Positions 8,021 to 17,099 of a DNA stretch of 64,000 nt are shown piece after piece. Source of the DNA: Mycobacterium ahvazicum (lineage in GTDB: Bacteria; Actinomycetota; Actinomycetes; Mycobacteriales; Mycobacteriaceae); the NCBI RefSeq assembly GCF_900176255.2, contig NZ_FXEG02000001.1, positions 62,001-126,000 on the forward strand. The letters are read 5' to 3'. Made by a program: the position numbers and the translations under genes. Numbering within the stretch: the stretch's first letter is position 1; each line of letters begins with the position of its first letter. Below the pieces are notes generated by a model. It saw only the letters and a list, made by a program, of their open reading frames with translations. It made no database searches and was not told where the DNA came from.

Positions 8021-8596
8021 CTATTGCCCTTTGAGACTGCCGATGTGCAATGAGAAGTCTTGCGGCTTCGACGGCGGGGCGTTTTCGACGCCCTCGACAT
8101 AGGCCTCGGGGTCGCGGTCGACGATTTCGATTCCCTCGGTGGTGGGGTGCCGGGTCATGAATTCGCTGTACTGCTGACCGAGCGCTACGCGCAGTCCGAT
8201 CGGGGCGTTGCGGCGAAAGTCTGCCAGGCCTTCGCGTTCCTCCTCGGCCATATGGTCGTCGTTGGCAACTCGGGTGCGGCCCACCGCCGCCCACCACGAT
8301 TCGGTGCCCACCGAGGCGGCGTTGGCGTCGCGCACGCCGCCGCGAATGTCGTTGTGATCACCGATGGCATCCAGCGTCTCGCCTTCGGGGTCGTCGGCTC
8401 CGCGTTGGAGCAGTTGCGGGTAGAAGATCTTCTCTTCGATGTAGGCATGTACGTCGAGCTTGTCGGCCAGTGGACGCCAGACTCGCGCGAGTGCGCGGGG
8501 GTTGGGCGGCGTCTGGGCCTGCAACTCGTCCAGCTTGGCGAATTGTTGGCGGAACCAGTCGTGGTCGTCGAGGATCAACATGGTGATGTCAGCCAT
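8021..8596 (-). CDS. Hemerythrin HHE domain protein
   Basis: A 191-residue helical protein with the residues of a hemerythrin-like di-iron site. They are an N-terminal LDDHDWFRQQF, HAYIEEKIFYPQL (HxxxE), GDHNDIRGG, and a second NDDHMAEEEREG. These domains sense or bind O2, NO or iron; mycobacterial members influence redox and antibiotic responses. The ATG at 8596 overlaps the stop of the upstream MFS gene by eight bases, so both are one transcript. Confidence 0.87.
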   Translation of the reverse strand: MADITMLILDDHDWFRQQFAKLDELQAQTPPNPRALARVWRPLADKLDVHAYIEEKIFYPQLLQRGADDPEGETLDAIGDHNDIRGGVRDANAASVGTESWWAAVGRTRVANDDHMAEEEREGLADFRRNAPIGLRVALGQQYSEFMTRHPTTEGIEIVDRDPEAYVEGVENAPPSKPQDFSLHIGSLKGQ

Positions 8597-10034
8597 TGCA
8601 ACTCCCCGCCTTCTGCGCCTCGCGGTCATGGTGTCCGACGTCGACGGCAGCAGTCAAGCCGCTGCCTTCGGTCTTCCACCAGACTGCCAGCGCGACGGCG
8701 ATCAACGCCGAGGCGCCGGCGGCGGCGGCGATGAACACCCAACCGCGCCGGACCGCGGCCAGATCGATGCCGGGCTGGTAGATCATCGTCAGGATTGCGG
8801 TGCCGAACACCGTGCCCAACTGCCGAGCGGTATTCGTCAGTGCCGATCCGGCGCCCCATCGGTGTGACGGCAGGGCCAGACCGCTGACGGCGGAAAGGCT
8901 GGGCATGACCAGGCCGACACCTGCCCCGGTAAACAATTGTCCCGGAAGGAAATCAGCGAGGTAGTGCGGCTCGGGACCCACCCGGCAAAGCCAGACGGCG
9001 ATTCCGACCGCATACAGTGTGGCACCTGCCGCGGCGACCGCGCCGATCCCGAACCTGCCGATCAGCCGGCCGGCGAACGTCAGCGACACAACCACCACGA
9101 CCGCGGGACCGGGTGACAAACACCAACCGGCGGCGGCGGGTGCCTTGCCCCACACCGTGGTGAGCAGCATGACGCTGCCCAGCAGCATCGCACCGAACGC
9201 CGCGGCGAACAGCAACAGCGCCAGGCAACTCGACCACATGGGGACCACGCGTACGGCAGCCAGGTCCAATGCCGGGGAGGGATGACGCAGCGAACGCCAG
9301 ATCGCCAGTGCCAACGCGCATCCGGCGCCGGCGACCGCGATCACGATCTTGCCGGTGTCAGAACCGGGCACGGGCAGCTCGATCAGGGCCCACACCAAAG
9401 CCCCGACGCTGAACACAAGACTCAGCGCGCCGAACAGGTCAGGCATCCCACCACCTGTCGTAGCGGTCTCCGTGAGAACCCGCAGACCGGCCACCAAGGC
9501 CAGCACCGCCACCGGCAGGTTGACGAAAAAGATCCAACGCCAAGATAATTCGACCAGCAGCCCGCCGATCGGCGGGCCCAGAGCCGCGGCCATGGCGGCC
9601 ACCGCCGACCAGGTGCTGACCGCAACAGCCCGCCGCCCCGCGGGCACAGCGGCCATCAGCAGCGCAAGCGAACTCGGCATCAGCATCGCGGCGCCGAACG
9701 CTTGCACCACGCGGAATGCCACCAGCAGCGCAAAGGATCCGGCCAGCCCGCAGGCGGCCGACCCCACAGTGAATACAGCCAACCCGCACAGGAAGATTCG
9801 GCGATGGCCGTAGCGGTCTCCCAGGCGGCCGGCCGGATTCAGGAACGCCGCGAAGACGAGGGTGTAGGCGTTCAGGATCCAGGACATCGCACCGAGATCG
9901 GACGTACCGAAAGCGCCACGAATCTCGGGGAACGCGATGTTGACGATGAACAGGTCCAGGCTGGCCAAAAACGACGCGGCGGAAACCACGACCACCGTCG
10001 CGGTTGCTCGGGTGGTCGAGAACTGCGTGGTCAA
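8589..10034 (-). CDS. MFS drug exporter, 14-TM DHA2/EmrB type
   Basis: A 481-residue membrane protein with about 14 hydrophobic helices. It has the DHA2 opening (FLASLDLFIVNIAFPEI), the motif A loop (GRLGDRYGHRRIFL) and the proline/glycine-rich motif C region (AALGPPIGGLLVELSWRWIFF). DHA2 pumps export hydrophobic drugs or lipids by proton antiport. It is translationally linked to the hemerythrin-like gene. The start at 10034 leaves a usual short cytoplasmic lead of about 12 residues. Confidence 0.88.
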   Translation of the reverse strand: MTTQFSTTRATATVVVVSAASFLASLDLFIVNIAFPEIRGAFGTSDLGAMSWILNAYTLVFAAFLNPAGRLGDRYGHRRIFLCGLAVFTVGSAACGLAGSFALLVAFRVVQAFGAAMLMPSSLALLMAAVPAGRRAVAVSTWSAVAAMAAALGPPIGGLLVELSWRWIFFVNLPVAVLALVAGLRVLTETATTGGGMPDLFGALSLVFSVGALVWALIELPVPGSDTGKIVIAVAGAGCALALAIWRSLRHPSPALDLAAVRVVPMWSSCLALLLFAAAFGAMLLGSVMLLTTVWGKAPAAAGWCLSPGPAVVVVVSLTFAGRLIGRFGIGAVAAAGATLYAVGIAVWLCRVGPEPHYLADFLPGQLFTGAGVGLVMPSLSAVSGLALPSHRWGAGSALTNTARQLGTVFGTAILTMIYQPGIDLAAVRRGWVFIAAAAGASALIAVALAVWWKTEGSGLTAAVDVGHHDREAQKAGSCNG

Positions 10035-10152
10035 GGCCGCCTCGCGGATCAGGTGATTGGTCGACGGACGCCGCCGAACGCTGGATATAGCAGACTATAC
10101 CGTGCAGTACCGGCCGCCGGATGTGAGAAACCTCTCGGCTTAGGCTGCAGTC

Positions 10153-10872
10153 GTGACCATTCCCTATGACGAGGCGCTGCGCGAACAGGTTCGCCGCAAC
10201 GTCGCCGCCCACGATCGTCGCATCGTGACAGACCCGAGCAAGCGGCACGCCGCCGTTGCCGTGGTGCTCGTCGATTCGGAGGTCGGCGAGGACCGGGTGG
10301 ACCCGGTGTCCGTGGAGGACTGGAATGCCGGCCGCCCGATGCCGTCCGCCGATCTGGACGGGCGCATGGTCGACGTGTCCGGTGGTGCGTCATTCCTGCT
10401 GTGCCGCAGAACTTCTCGCCTCAGCTCGCATGCGGCGCAGTGGGCGCTTCCCGGTGGCCGCCTGGATCCGGGGGAGACGGTGGTCGACGCGGCGCTGCGT
10501 GAGCTGCATGAGGAAGTCGGGATCGAACTGGCAGGCTCGACCGTGCTGGGACTACTCGACGACTACCCGACTCGTTCCGGATATGTCATCACGCCGGTGG
10601 TGATTTGGGGCGGTGGCCGGCTCGACCTTCATCCGGCGCCCGACGAGGTGGTGGCGGTTTACCGCGTGGGGCTGCACCAACTGCAACGCGACGACTCGCC
10701 GCGGTTCATCACCATTCCGGAAAGTCCGCGACCGGTCGTGCAGATCCCACTGGGCAACGACCTGATACACGCGCCTACCGGTGCGGTGTTGTTGCAGCTG
10801 CGCTGGCTGGGCCTGGAAGGCCGGGACGACCGGGTTGACGGGCTGGAGCAGCCGGTCTTCGCGTGGAAGTAG
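10153..10872 (+). CDS. Nudix hydrolase
   Basis: A 239-residue protein with a complete Nudix box at about residues 101-123, GGRLDPGETVVDAALRELHE then EVGI (Gx5Ex7REUxEExGU). Nudix enzymes hydrolyse nucleoside diphosphates linked to another group, and mycobacterial relatives include CoA and oxidised-nucleotide pyrophosphatases. The N-terminal 75 residues are an extra segment found in larger members. The GTG at 10153 is convergent on the luciferase-fold gene, whose stop abuts it. Confidence 0.88.
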   Translation: MTIPYDEALREQVRRNVAAHDRRIVTDPSKRHAAVAVVLVDSEVGEDRVDPVSVEDWNAGRPMPSADLDGRMVDVSGGASFLLCRRTSRLSSHAAQWALPGGRLDPGETVVDAALRELHEEVGIELAGSTVLGLLDDYPTRSGYVITPVVIWGGGRLDLHPAPDEVVAVYRVGLHQLQRDDSPRFITIPESPRPVVQIPLGNDLIHAPTGAVLLQLRWLGLEGRDDRVDGLEQPVFAWK

Positions 10873-11943
10873 TTACCCGACAACTACATTGGTAGCCGTC
10901 TGGGCTGCCAGCGGCCGGCTGGGAATCCGCTCCCGGAGAACCGGAGCGACGTCGGACTGAAACAGCTCGAGGCTACGACGCTGTTGGTCTGGTGTCACGC
11001 CGTCAATATCGGCGGACAGGTGCATCACTTCGTGGCCGAGCTGCTCGTGGTATCTGCCGACCTTGTCGATCACCTGCTGGGGGCTGCCCACCAATGCGGA
11101 GCTGCGTTCGACGAAATCCTCGATCGAGTCGAACACCACCGGGACTCCCGCGCGGCGCGCGAATGTCAGGCGGGCCTCGAACATCGGCCGGTAGGCCGCC
11201 ACTGCTTCCTGCGACGTTCGGGTGACATAGAACCCAGCGGTTCCCGCGCCGACCAAGGCATCTTCGGGGCGGTGTCCGTAGAACTCCCACCGCTGCCGGT
11301 AATGGCGCACCAGCTCCGCGTATGGCTCGATGGGGTTGACGACATTGGCGGAGAAAATCGGATCACCGTGACGAGCCGCGAGGTCGACGGAGTCCTTGCT
11401 GGTGGCGCTGCCGTGCCAGATCCGTATCCGGTTCTGCAGCGGCCGGGGAAGTGTCTTGGCGTTGACGAGCGGCGGCCGGAATCTGCCCGACCACGTCACG
11501 TTCTCGCTCTCCCATAGCAGGCGAAACAGCTCATAGCCTTCGCGGTTGCGGTCCCACTGGTTCTCGGCCGTCACGTGAAACAACTGGGCCTGTGCCGTCC
11601 CGTTGCCCTTGCCGATGATCAGCTCCAGGCGCCCGCCGGACAGGTTGTCCAGCGTGGAGTAGTCCTCGAATGCGCGCACCGGGTCGAGCAGGCTCAACGT
11701 CGTAACCCCGGTGAACAGGCCGATTTTCGAGGTACGCGCCGCGATGTTGCTGAGCACCACCGGCGGCGATGAAGAGATGAACGGGTCTTCGTGGCGCTCG
11801 CCGACCGCAAAGCCGTCGAAGCCCAGCTCCTCGGCGAGCACCGCCTTCTCGAGCACATCGCGCAAACGAACAGCCGGGCTCTTCTTCTCACCTGAGACAG
11901 GGTCCGGCACATGGGTGATCAGCGTTATCAGCAGAAACTTCAC
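10873..11943 (-). CDS. LLM-class flavin/F420 oxidoreductase (bacterial luciferase family)
   Basis: A 356-residue luciferase-fold protein. Motifs are FDGFAVGERHEDPFISSSPP, SKIGLFTGVTTLSLLDPVRAFEDYSTLDNL, and SGGRLELIIGKGNG, which match the flavin-dependent subgroup with an insertion region near ENQWDRNREG. These enzymes catalyse flavin- or F420-dependent monooxygenation or dehydrogenation. The gene stands alone, convergent with the Nudix gene (adjacent stops) and divergent from the esterase gene at 12111. Substrate unknown. Confidence 0.85.
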   Translation of the reverse strand: MKFLLITLITHVPDPVSGEKKSPAVRLRDVLEKAVLAEELGFDGFAVGERHEDPFISSSPPVVLSNIAARTSKIGLFTGVTTLSLLDPVRAFEDYSTLDNLSGGRLELIIGKGNGTAQAQLFHVTAENQWDRNREGYELFRLLWESENVTWSGRFRPPLVNAKTLPRPLQNRIRIWHGSATSKDSVDLAARHGDPIFSANVVNPIEPYAELVRHYRQRWEFYGHRPEDALVGAGTAGFYVTRTSQEAVAAYRPMFEARLTFARRAGVPVVFDSIEDFVERSSALVGSPQQVIDKVGRYHEQLGHEVMHLSADIDGVTPDQQRRSLELFQSDVAPVLRERIPSRPLAAQTATNVVVG

Positions 11944-12110
11944 TGGTATGTACGAACCGATCGGTCCTCGACTTCATTCCATCCGGGCGGCGAGATAAAG
12001 CGCGCCGATATACACAGTTCGCACACGAGCGGGCCATCGATCTAGCCAGACACCGATCGCCGGGGGCAAACTAACGAACGACATCGCCGCTGATCGATTC
12101 AGGAGTGCCC

Positions 12111-13052
12111 ATGACGACGTATGCGTTCGATCCGGAAATTGCTGCGGCGCTGCCATATCTGCCCGACCTGCCGGGTGGCGACCCGTTGGTCATTCGGGCG
12201 GCGATGTCGGACCTCATCGCAGCGCTTCCGGTGCCGGACGCCACGGGACTGCGGGTCGAGGAGCGGGAAATCCCGGGTCGCGATGGCGATCCCGCGGTTC
12301 GGATCCGCATCTACTCGCCGGATCAGCGCAGCGCCCCGGCCGCGGTGTACAGCGTCCACGGGGGCGGGTTCATCGCCGGTGACCTCGACACCGAACACGG
12401 CTCGAACGTCTTCCTTGCCCGCGAACTCGGCGTCGTCGTGGTGTCTGTCGACTACCGGCTCGCACCCGAAACGCCGTTCCCCGGCGGCCTGGAGGACGTG
12501 TACGCCGGGCTGGTCTGGATGGCCGAGAACGCGGACGAATTGGGCATCGATGCGCAACGCATCGCCATCCACGGGATGAGCGCCGGAGGCGGACTCTGTG
12601 CCGCGCTGGCGTTGCTGGCTCGCGACCGCGGCGGGCCGCACATCGCGTTTCAGTTCCTGTCGGTGCCCGAACTCGACGACCGACTCGCCACGTCGAGCAT
12701 GACCGACTTCATCGATACACCGCTGTGGAGCCGCCCCCGAGCGATCGTCAGCTGGGACTGTTATTTAGGCGCGGGTCGCGCCGGAACCGACGACGTGCCG
12801 ATCTATGCCGCGCCGGCTCGTGCCACCGATCTGGCCGGTTTGCCGCCGGCGTATGTCGCGGTTATGCACTTCGACCCACTTCGCGACGAAGGCGTCGCCT
12901 ACGCGGTGGCCATGCTGGCGGCCGATGTGAGCGTTGAATTGCATTTGTTCCCAGGAACTTTCCATGGCTCGATGTTGATCCAGGACGCGGCGATATCGAA
13001 GCGCGAAGAGGCGGAGAAGATCGCCGTGCTGCGCCAAGCGCTGGCACTGTAG
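12111..13052 (+). CDS. Alpha/beta hydrolase, HSL/Lip family esterase
   Basis: A 313-residue carboxylesterase of the hormone-sensitive lipase family. The oxyanion motif HGGG (SVHGGGFIAGD), the nucleophile elbow GMSAGGG, and a late catalytic Asp/His region (HFDPLRDEG and LFPGTFHG) are all present. It most likely hydrolyses short acyl esters. An AGGAG at 12101 five bases before ATG 12111 fixes the start; a GTG at 12105 overlaps that site. Mycobacteria carry many such Lip proteins. Confidence 0.9.
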   Translation: MTTYAFDPEIAAALPYLPDLPGGDPLVIRAAMSDLIAALPVPDATGLRVEEREIPGRDGDPAVRIRIYSPDQRSAPAAVYSVHGGGFIAGDLDTEHGSNVFLARELGVVVVSVDYRLAPETPFPGGLEDVYAGLVWMAENADELGIDAQRIAIHGMSAGGGLCAALALLARDRGGPHIAFQFLSVPELDDRLATSSMTDFIDTPLWSRPRAIVSWDCYLGAGRAGTDDVPIYAAPARATDLAGLPPAYVAVMHFDPLRDEGVAYAVAMLAADVSVELHLFPGTFHGSMLIQDAAISKREEAEKIAVLRQALAL

Positions 13053-13055
13053 CGA

Positions 13056-14315
13056 TCACACTGGCTGAGATTCGTTCTGCCGATGGCCGTTTCGGCGCAG
13101 CCGCACCGCCCGCGCTGCGGCGGTCGCCAGCGCCAGCACCGCCATCACCGTGAGGATCGTCGCGGCGGCTTTCGCGGACCCGATGGTGCTCAGCAGCATC
13201 GGCAGGCCGAAGCCGATGTAGCTGACCGTGTAGAACGTGCCGGTGAGGGCACCGCGCAAGTGTTGCGGCGCGGCGGCTTCCAAGTCGATCAGGCCCTCAC
13301 GGAGCAGCAGCCCGGATGCGCAGCCCAGCACCACCAGTAGCGACAACGCCACGGTCAGCGGCATTGTCGACGGCGCCGCTGCGGTCACCGCGTAGCCGAG
13401 TGCGGCCAGCACGGCGCCAACGGTGCCGGTTTGCGGACCCCACTGCCGCGCGCGGGCGATCAATTGAGTGGTGCCGCTGACGCCGTTGGTGATCAGCGCT
13501 GCGGTTCCCGCGGCCAGCGGGGCGGCGAGTCCGGTGTGCACGTGGGTGGGGACCGTGACGAAGGCAAGAGTCGCCGAGGAGTACACCCATGGCGACAGGG
13601 GTAGCGCCCAGCTCAACGCCCGCGTGATGTCGGGGCGTGCCGACGTGGTCTGCTTGTGGACGGACACGGATAGCGGTGCGGCCACGTCCGTGCGCTGGGC
13701 TGACACCACCGCGACGACCGTGGCGAGCACGACCAGCGCGGCGGCGATGCCGAACGACTCCCACAGCCCGGATTGCCCCACCGAGGCCATCACGCCAGAT
13801 GCGAACGGGCCCAAAGCGAAACCGGCCGTCAGGACGGCGCCGGCAATCGCGGCGCCCGCCGGCCCCTTCATGTCCGAGGCCCAGGCGGTGCACGAGCTGA
13901 CCACGAGCCCGACTCCGGCCCCGACCACCAGGCGGCCCCCGAGCAAGACCGGAGTATGCAGTGACAGCAGCATCGCGACCGTGCCGGCCAGTGTGGTGAT
14001 CGACCCCGCCCACGCCACGGGCTGGCGTCCCAGTACGTCCGATAGCCGGCCGCCGATGAGCAGGCCGGGCAGCAGTCCCACCGCGTAGATCCCGAAGATC
14101 GCGTCCAGCGTGGTCCGATGGAAATGCTGGTGATCGCTGAGCGCCGGGATCAACCCGGCGAAATGGTTGGCCGCCCACCCTGTTGCCAGCAGGACGACCA
14201 GCACCGAGGCGAACAACTGTCCGGATCCCCTGGATTCACCGCGTTCGTCTTGTCCATGCGGTTCCACCGTCGCCGGTAGCGCCCGGCGCGGCGCTGCCAC
14301 ATTTGACCTGCACAC
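13056..14315 (-). CDS. MFS transporter (12-TM)
   Basis: A 419-residue MFS permease with about 12 hydrophobic helices. Motif A is seen as LIGGRLSDVLGRQPVAWAG and motif C as AVLTAGFALGPFASGVMASVGQ. The substrate is not apparent. It is convergent with the esterase gene, with three bases between stops, and divergent from the ABC importer. The first 30 residues are polar, so the true start may lie downstream of the GTG at 14315. Confidence 0.82.
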   Translation of the reverse strand: MCRSNVAAPRRALPATVEPHGQDERGESRGSGQLFASVLVVLLATGWAANHFAGLIPALSDHQHFHRTTLDAIFGIYAVGLLPGLLIGGRLSDVLGRQPVAWAGSITTLAGTVAMLLSLHTPVLLGGRLVVGAGVGLVVSSCTAWASDMKGPAGAAIAGAVLTAGFALGPFASGVMASVGQSGLWESFGIAAALVVLATVVAVVSAQRTDVAAPLSVSVHKQTTSARPDITRALSWALPLSPWVYSSATLAFVTVPTHVHTGLAAPLAAGTAALITNGVSGTTQLIARARQWGPQTGTVGAVLAALGYAVTAAAPSTMPLTVALSLLVVLGCASGLLLREGLIDLEAAAPQHLRGALTGTFYTVSYIGFGLPMLLSTIGSAKAAATILTVMAVLALATAAARAVRLRRNGHRQNESQPV

Positions 14316-14574
14316 GAATTTCTCCCAGTCTCTGCACGCGGTTGATGGACGAACTGTGTATCGCGGTGATATCGGCCACAGCGTTCTGCTTTTGGAAGCG
14401 CGACGCGAAAATCAGCGCTGCACCCTGTCCACAGACGGCGACGCCCGAGTGGTTATTCCGACTGGCGATACAACGACGGTTGTCAACCCCAAGACTGCCC
14501 GGCGGGGCGGGGTTTGAATCATGCCCGAAGCAAACCTGGTGGTCTGTCACAACGATTCCTAGGCTGCGCGGGTG

Positions 14575-15363
14575 ATGTCGACCAATCCGGCGCCGGCCCG
14601 GGTGTCCCTTCGCGGTGTCGACCGCACGTTCGGAGCACATACCGTGCTGCACGAGGTCGACATCGAAATCGAGCCGGGCGAGGTGGTCGCGCTACTCGGC
14701 TCGTCGGGCAGCGGCAAGTCCACACTGTTGCGGCTCATCGCCGGTCTCGACAGTCCGAGCGGGGGGCGGATCGAGATCGACGGCGAAGCGGTGCGCGGAA
14801 TCGACCCACGCTGCGCGGTGGTGTTTCAGGAGCCGCGGCTGCTGCCCTGGCGATCCTTGGCCGCAAACGTGGCCTATGGGCTGGCGCCCGGCACGGTACG
14901 CGCGAAAGGTATTGGTGCAGTTGAACACTGGCTTGAGGTCGTCGGGTTGCGCGAGTTCGGCAAGCACTATCCGCGGCAAGTCTCCGGTGGTATGGCGCAG
15001 CGCGCCGGCCTCGCGCGGGCTCTGGCGCGACGCCCGCGCGTTCTGTTGCTGGACGAGCCGCTGGCCGCCCTTGATGCTCTGACACGACTGCGGATGCAAG
15101 ACCTGCTCGATGCCGTGCAGCAGGAGGCAGGTACGACAACGGTGTTGGTGACCCATGACGTGGACGAGGCCGCGATCCTCGCCGACCGAGCGCTGATCCT
15201 GCGCACGGATGACTCGGGCGGCGGCGCCCGTATTGCCGCGACGCATGACGTCGCGATACCCAAACCACGCGACCGCGGGGATCCGCGAATCGCCGCGTTG
15301 CGGGAGCAATTGTTGGACGAGCTCGGTGTACCCCGACGAAACAGTGAGGCAAAAGCATGGTGA
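14575..15363 (+). CDS. ABC importer ATP-binding protein (SsuB/TauB type)
   Basis: A 262-residue ATPase with Walker A GSSGSGKST, the Q-loop VVFQEPRLLPW, the signature VSGGMAQRAGLARAL, Walker B VLLLDEPLAALD and the H-loop VTHDVDEA. The RLLPW Q-loop is typical of nitrate/sulfonate/taurine importers. It energises uptake through the permease at 16322 with the lipoprotein encoded at 15357, whose start overlaps this stop by seven bases. A GTG immediately precedes the ATG chosen. Confidence 0.9.
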   Translation: MSTNPAPARVSLRGVDRTFGAHTVLHEVDIEIEPGEVVALLGSSGSGKSTLLRLIAGLDSPSGGRIEIDGEAVRGIDPRCAVVFQEPRLLPWRSLAANVAYGLAPGTVRAKGIGAVEHWLEVVGLREFGKHYPRQVSGGMAQRAGLARALARRPRVLLLDEPLAALDALTRLRMQDLLDAVQQEAGTTTVLVTHDVDEAAILADRALILRTDDSGGGARIAATHDVAIPKPRDRGDPRIAALREQLLDELGVPRRNSEAKAW

Positions 15364-16325
15364 AAGGTCGTTACCTGACTTCGATTTCGGTGATCGCCGG
15401 CATCGTCGCGGTATCGGGCTGCGGTTCGAATGCGGGCCCTACGGCGTCGAGAGACATCCATCTGGATTACGCCTACTACAACCCGTTGAGTCTGGTGGTG
15501 CGTGACCAGCACCTACTGGAAAACCGCGGTTACAACGTCACATGGGTGCTTTCGGCCGGCAGCAACAAGGCCAACGAGGGGCTGCGGTCTAAAGCACTGG
15601 ACATCGGATCGACCGCTGGGTCCGCCGCATTGGTCGCGCGGGCCAACGGATCGCCGATCAAGGTCGTCGACCTCTATGCGGGCGGTGAGTGGACGGGCCT
15701 GGTCGTCACCAAGGACTCGCCGATAAATTCGGTAGCCGATCTCAAGGGCAAGAAGGTAGCTGTTACCAAGGGCACCGACCCGTACTTCTTCCTATTGCAA
15801 TCGCTTGCCACAGCGGGACTTTCACCGAGCGATATCGAGATCGTCAACCTGCAGCATGCCGACGGCAAGACCGCGTTGGAACGCGGCAACGTCGATGCGT
15901 GGTCCGGGTTGGATCCGTTCATCGCACAGACCATCCAGCAGCAGGGTTCGCGATTCATCTACCGCAACCCGAGTTTCAACACCTTCGGCGTCTTGGACGC
16001 CCGCGAGGATTTCATCGCCGATCACCCCGAAGCGCTCCAGGCGGTCGTCAACAGCTATGAGGAGGCCCGCAAGTGGGCGAAAGCGCACCCCGATCAACTG
16101 GCGGCATTGCTGGCCTCGCAGGCGAACATAGCGCTCAGCGTGGCGCAGGAGGAGCTGAACCGGACGCTGGTGGATATCGACTCGGTGCCGGGGGACCCGG
16201 TGCGCACGGTACTGACGCGGGTGGAGCCGCTGGCGGTAGCGGACTCCGATATAAAGTCCGACGACGCGGGCCGCAACGCGTTGAGCACGCTGATCGAACC
16301 GAAATTCGCTCAGCAAGCGCACTGA
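15357..16325 (+). CDS. ABC importer substrate-binding lipoprotein (SsuA/TauA-like)
   Basis: A 322-residue exported solute-binding protein. The signal peptide ends in the lipobox AVSGC, giving a lipid-anchored Cys at residue 22. The mature part has the NMT1/SsuA pattern: DYAYYNPLSLVVRDQHLLEN, GSTAGSAALVARANGSPIKVV, and VADLKGKKVAVTKGTDPYFFL. Family members bind sulfonates, nitrate or pyrimidines; an aliphatic sulfonate is the most likely ligand given the operon, but no desulfonating monooxygenase is adjacent. Confidence 0.88.
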   Translation: MVKGRYLTSISVIAGIVAVSGCGSNAGPTASRDIHLDYAYYNPLSLVVRDQHLLENRGYNVTWVLSAGSNKANEGLRSKALDIGSTAGSAALVARANGSPIKVVDLYAGGEWTGLVVTKDSPINSVADLKGKKVAVTKGTDPYFFLLQSLATAGLSPSDIEIVNLQHADGKTALERGNVDAWSGLDPFIAQTIQQQGSRFIYRNPSFNTFGVLDAREDFIADHPEALQAVVNSYEEARKWAKAHPDQLAALLASQANIALSVAQEELNRTLVDIDSVPGDPVRTVLTRVEPLAVADSDIKSDDAGRNALSTLIEPKFAQQAH

Positions 16326-17095
16326 CGTCGCGGTCGGGCCGGCTGGCGAAGTTGCCGCTGGCGTTAGTGGGACTGATTGTCCCGGTGCTGCTGCTGGTGA
16401 GCTGGCAGCTCGCCACCGCGACCACGGGGTTCTTCTCGGCTAGCCAGCTTCCTCCTCCCGGTGACGTGGTGTCGGCACTGGTCGGACTCATACGGCGTGG
16501 CGAACTCTGGAATCACCTGCAGGCCAGCGGTTCTCGGGTGCTGGTCGGCTATATTGCGGGCGCCGTCGCGGGGCTCACGCTGGGTTCCCTGGTCGGGCTG
16601 TCGGTAATCGTGCGCCGATTGCTGGCGCCGACTGTCGCGGCGTTTCGCACCGTGCCTTCGCTGGCGTGGGTTCCTTTGCTGCTGTTGTGGTTTGGCATTG
16701 ACGAGACGCCCAAGATCCTGATGGTCGCCATCGGCGCGTTTTTTCCCGTGTACACGACGACGGCATCTGCGCTCTCACATGTCGACCCGCAGTTGGTGGA
16801 GGTGGGACGGGCCTACGGTCGACGGGGCGCGTCACTGCTGGCTACGGTGATGTTACCCGCCGCTGCACCGGAATTGGTGAACGGGCTGCGATTGGGCCTG
16901 GCAAACGCGTGGCTGTTCGTGGTCGCCGCCGAACTGATCGCGTCCTCGAAGGGCCTGGGGTTCCTGCTGCTGGACAGCCAAAACACCGGACGCACCGATG
17001 TGATGTTGTTGGCCATCGTCCTGCTGGCCGCGCTGGGCAAATTGACCGACAATGCCCTGGCCACCGTGGAGAAGCGGCTGGTGCGGCGGCGCTAG
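16322..17095 (+). CDS. ABC importer permease (SsuC/TauC-like)
   Basis: About 257 residues with five to six membrane helices and the EAA-type coupling loop (LVEVGRAYGRRGASLLATVMLPAAAPELVNGLRLG). It completes the importer encoded from 14575. No ATG, GTG or TTG lies near the preceding stop; the first in-frame possibility is CTG at 16322, forming a CTGA overlap with that stop, then TTG 16352 and GTG 16367. Longer frames back to 16073 run through the lipoprotein gene and are rejected. The start is uncertain. Confidence 0.85.
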   Translation: MTSRSGRLAKLPLALVGLIVPVLLLVSWQLATATTGFFSASQLPPPGDVVSALVGLIRRGELWNHLQASGSRVLVGYIAGAVAGLTLGSLVGLSVIVRRLLAPTVAAFRTVPSLAWVPLLLLWFGIDETPKILMVAIGAFFPVYTTTASALSHVDPQLVEVGRAYGRRGASLLATVMLPAAAPELVNGLRLGLANAWLFVVAAELIASSKGLGFLLLDSQNTGRTDVMLLAIVLLAALGKLTDNALATVEKRLVRRR

Positions 17096-17099
17096 TGGA

